Assembly (NCBI RefSeq): GCF_007858255.1
Contig: NZ_VFEU01000007.1
Coordinates: 1 to 64,000, forward strand
Direction of reading: 5' to 3'
DNA from: Pseudomonas rhodesiae
GTDB lineage: Bacteria > Pseudomonadota > Gammaproteobacteria > Pseudomonadales > Pseudomonadaceae
Length of the DNA: 64,000 nucleotides
Made by a program: the position numbers and the translations under genes. The notes under the pieces are model-generated. The model worked only from the letters and a program-made list of their open reading frames with translations, was not told where the DNA came from and searched no databases. This document shows, piece by piece, positions 62,633 to 64,000 of this stretch; position 1 is the stretch's first letter; every line of letters begins with the position of its first letter.

Positions 62633-62968
62633 GTGGTGAATGTTGAACAACTTAAAAGCAGCGTCAATCGCATGTCCGCCGACATTGTGCGCGATGCGGT
62701 GAACGAGCTGCGCCTGGACGGTCTGGTCACGGAAGGTAAGACGCCGTTCAACAAAGTGCATTTCAATACCTGCTTTGCCGAGATCGAAGCGCTGTTTCAG
62801 CGTGCCGGCTATCACAAGCAGTTGGACGTGGTGGGTTACCAAGGCTTGCTGTACGCCCTCTACGATCCGGGGCGTTGGGAGGCGGTGGACGTCTTGCGTT
62901 GGCTCAAGGAATTCACCGAAGCGGCCAGTGCCTCGCCGATCCTGCGCGCTGAATTAGCCAAGGCCTGA
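62633..62968 (+). CDS. SOS-box controlled protein of unknown function
   Basis: 111 residues from GTG 62633, after GAGGGAACGCCC; GTG 62636 also fits and TTG 62603 lies inside the LexA box. N-terminal VNVEQLKSSVNRMSADIVRD, then VNELRLDGLVTEGKTPFNKV and DVVGYQGLLYALYDPGRWEAV. No membrane segment. I do not recognise a family with a known biochemical role. The LexA box suggests a part in the response to DNA damage, but that is inference. Confidence 0.78.
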   Translation: MVNVEQLKSSVNRMSADIVRDAVNELRLDGLVTEGKTPFNKVHFNTCFAEIEALFQRAGYHKQLDVVGYQGLLYALYDPGRWEAVDVLRWLKEFTEAASASPILRAELAKA

Positions 62969-63040
62969 GATCCGCCCTAGGCTCGATCCCGCTCCATGCG
63001 GGATAATGCCCGCCGGTTTTCCCAGGCTTCGAGCGTCTTC

Positions 63041-63931
63041 ATGTCCACTTCCGGTTTTTCCGCGTCCCAGCACCAGGCCAGCACCTTGTATCTGCCACCG
63101 GGCCCTTGGGCTACGGTGCTGGACTGTCTGTGCACGCACTTCCCCGCGATCAGCCGCGAACACTGGTTGGACCGCATCGCTCGCGGTCGCGTGCTGGACA
63201 TCAACGGTGACCCCATCCAGCAAGACCTGGCCTACAGGGAAGGCCTGTGCATCTACTATTTTCGCGAGGTGCCCAACGAAAAGGTCATCCCGGTGCAGGA
63301 AACTATTCTGTATGCCGACGAACACTTGGTGGTGGCCGATAAACCGCACTTCCTACCCGTGACCCCGGCCGGCGAATACGTCGAACAGACGCTGTTGCGC
63401 CGCCTGATTCGTCGCCTGGACAACCCGTCGCTGGTGCCCCTGCATCGTATCGACCGGCACACCGCGGGGCTGGTGCTGTTCTCGGCCAACCCCCACAGCC
63501 GCGCGGCGTATCAGCAGCTGTTTCCTACGCGCAAGATCGATAAATTTTACGAAGCCATTGCCCCCGCGCTGCCGGATCTCACCTTTCCCTTGGTGCACAA
63601 AAGTCGTCTGGTGGACGGTGAACCCTTCTTTCGCATGCAGGAATGTCCCGGTGTCAGCAACACCGAAACGGCGGTGGAGGTTCGCGAAAAACATGGCGAG
63701 CTATGGCGCTACGGCCTGTTCCCGGTCACCGGCAAGAAGCACCAGTTGCGCGTGCACATGACCGCGCTGGGGGCGAGTATCTGCAATGACCCGTTCTACC
63801 CCGACGTGCTCAAGGACGCCGTGGACGACTACGCCAACCCACTTAAACTGCTGGCCCAGGGTGTGCGTTTTGTCGACCCGGTTACCGGCCAGACGCGCGA
63901 CTTTCGCAGCCGCATCACCCTCGATTGGTAA
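63041..63931 (+). CDS. RluA-family pseudouridine synthase
   Basis: 296 residues from ATG 63041 (MSTSGFSASQHQAST); the longer frame from 62996 is a low-quality alternative. An N-terminal S4-like part (WLDRIARGRVLDINGDPI) is followed by the synthase domain: catalytic Asp in LVPLHRIDRHTAGLVLFS, strand block DEHLVVADKPHFLPVTP, and the C-terminal KKHQLRVHMTALGASICNDP block. It isomerises uridine in rRNA or tRNA; which position is not readable (RluA, RluC, RluD and TruC are related). The final terminator follows at 63944. Confidence 0.92.
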   Translation: MSTSGFSASQHQASTLYLPPGPWATVLDCLCTHFPAISREHWLDRIARGRVLDINGDPIQQDLAYREGLCIYYFREVPNEKVIPVQETILYADEHLVVADKPHFLPVTPAGEYVEQTLLRRLIRRLDNPSLVPLHRIDRHTAGLVLFSANPHSRAAYQQLFPTRKIDKFYEAIAPALPDLTFPLVHKSRLVDGEPFFRMQECPGVSNTETAVEVREKHGELWRYGLFPVTGKKHQLRVHMTALGASICNDPFYPDVLKDAVDDYANPLKLLAQGVRFVDPVTGQTRDFRSRITLDW

Positions 63932-63943
63932 GCGCCGGAAACG

Positions 63944-63970
63944 ACAAGGCCCGCGCGAGGCGGGCCTTGT
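63944..63970 (+). terminator. rho-independent terminator after the pseudouridine synthase gene
   Basis: ACAAGGCCCGC, a 5-base loop and GCGGGCCTTGT. The T run is short, so it may be of moderate strength or shared with a gene approaching from the right. Confidence 0.7.
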
Positions 63971-64000
63971 GGGCAAACGTTTAAGACTTACAGGTCTTTA

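Noticed and set aside
63988..64000. Possible end of a minus-strand gene (codons K-D-L-stop)
   Set aside because: Only four codons are in the window, so it cannot be supported; it merely agrees with a gene converging from the right.

Overview
The window looks like the chromosome of a Pseudomonas of the P. fluorescens group. The coding regions are GC-rich and densely packed. The gene content and order match Pseudomonas housekeeping regions: oprI, cysB, earP-efp, ohrR-ohr, tpm, htpX, alaA, msrB, gpx-ospR-sagS, dgt and yqjDEK. Intergenic inverted repeats of the type GTGGGAGGGGGCTTGCCC and GTGGGCAAGCCCACTCCC are typical of that group. No rRNA, tRNA, CRISPR array, prophage or insertion sequence was seen.

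Layout. 1-3233: 5' part of a large Rhs/YD-repeat protein running off the left edge. 3375-8519: chemoreceptor, tatD, a MltF-like lytic transglycosylase, a DoxX membrane protein, then a structured leader resembling a SAM-II riboswitch ahead of a small gene. 8524-13154: a Gld-type ABC transport operon whose ATPase has lost most nucleotide-binding motifs, divergent from an unknown coiled-coil protein. 13272-25902: greB, the ybbAP-type ABC exporter, tesA, an L,D-transpeptidase, oprI, a type I DAHP synthase, a PilZ protein, a thioredoxin-like-panE-5'-nucleotidase cluster, a universal stress protein and cysB. 25982-30939: a Gre-like factor with a small membrane protein, earP-efp, a secreted esterase and ohrR-ohr. 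31018-42073: two LysR regulators around a TauE exporter, a DUF1127 protein, a YcaQ-type DNA glycosylase, a type II DAHP synthase, a spermidine-synthase-like enzyme, a crotonase, a DEAD-box helicase, a LigB-type dioxygenase and tpm. 42131-50047: htpX, alaA, msrB, gpx-ospR, sagS, a DUF815 ATPase and a free-methionine-sulfoxide reductase. 50073-57734: a BvgS/RocS2-like hybrid kinase with its regulator, a single-domain receiver, dgt and an EAL phosphodiesterase. 57838-63931: yqjD-yqjE-yqjK, an orphan Amt, a Kef-type antiporter, a glutaredoxin-like protein, an SOS-box gene of unknown function and a pseudouridine synthase.

Themes. Thiol and peroxide defence recurs: two peroxide-sensing MarR genes, each beside a thiol peroxidase, plus MsrB, fRMsr, two thioredoxin/glutaredoxin-fold proteins and the ABC exporter. 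Signal transduction is dense between 46.2 and 57.7 kb (two hybrid kinases, two receivers, one EAL protein), with a PilZ protein near 21.7 kb. EarP beside EF-P carrying Arg32 predicts rhamnosylated EF-P.

Most worth a second look: the SAM-II-like leader at 8051-8160 with its small methyltransferase-like gene; the ABC ATPase with degenerate motifs at 11004-11930 and its neighbours; the LexA box at 62595; and the TAGCGCTA operator cluster in front of ohr. Several starts were moved from the longest reading frame using ribosome-binding sites and family lengths, including TTG starts for greB, the Gld-type permease and dgt. All identifications rest on reading the sequence and remembered family features; no database search was run.
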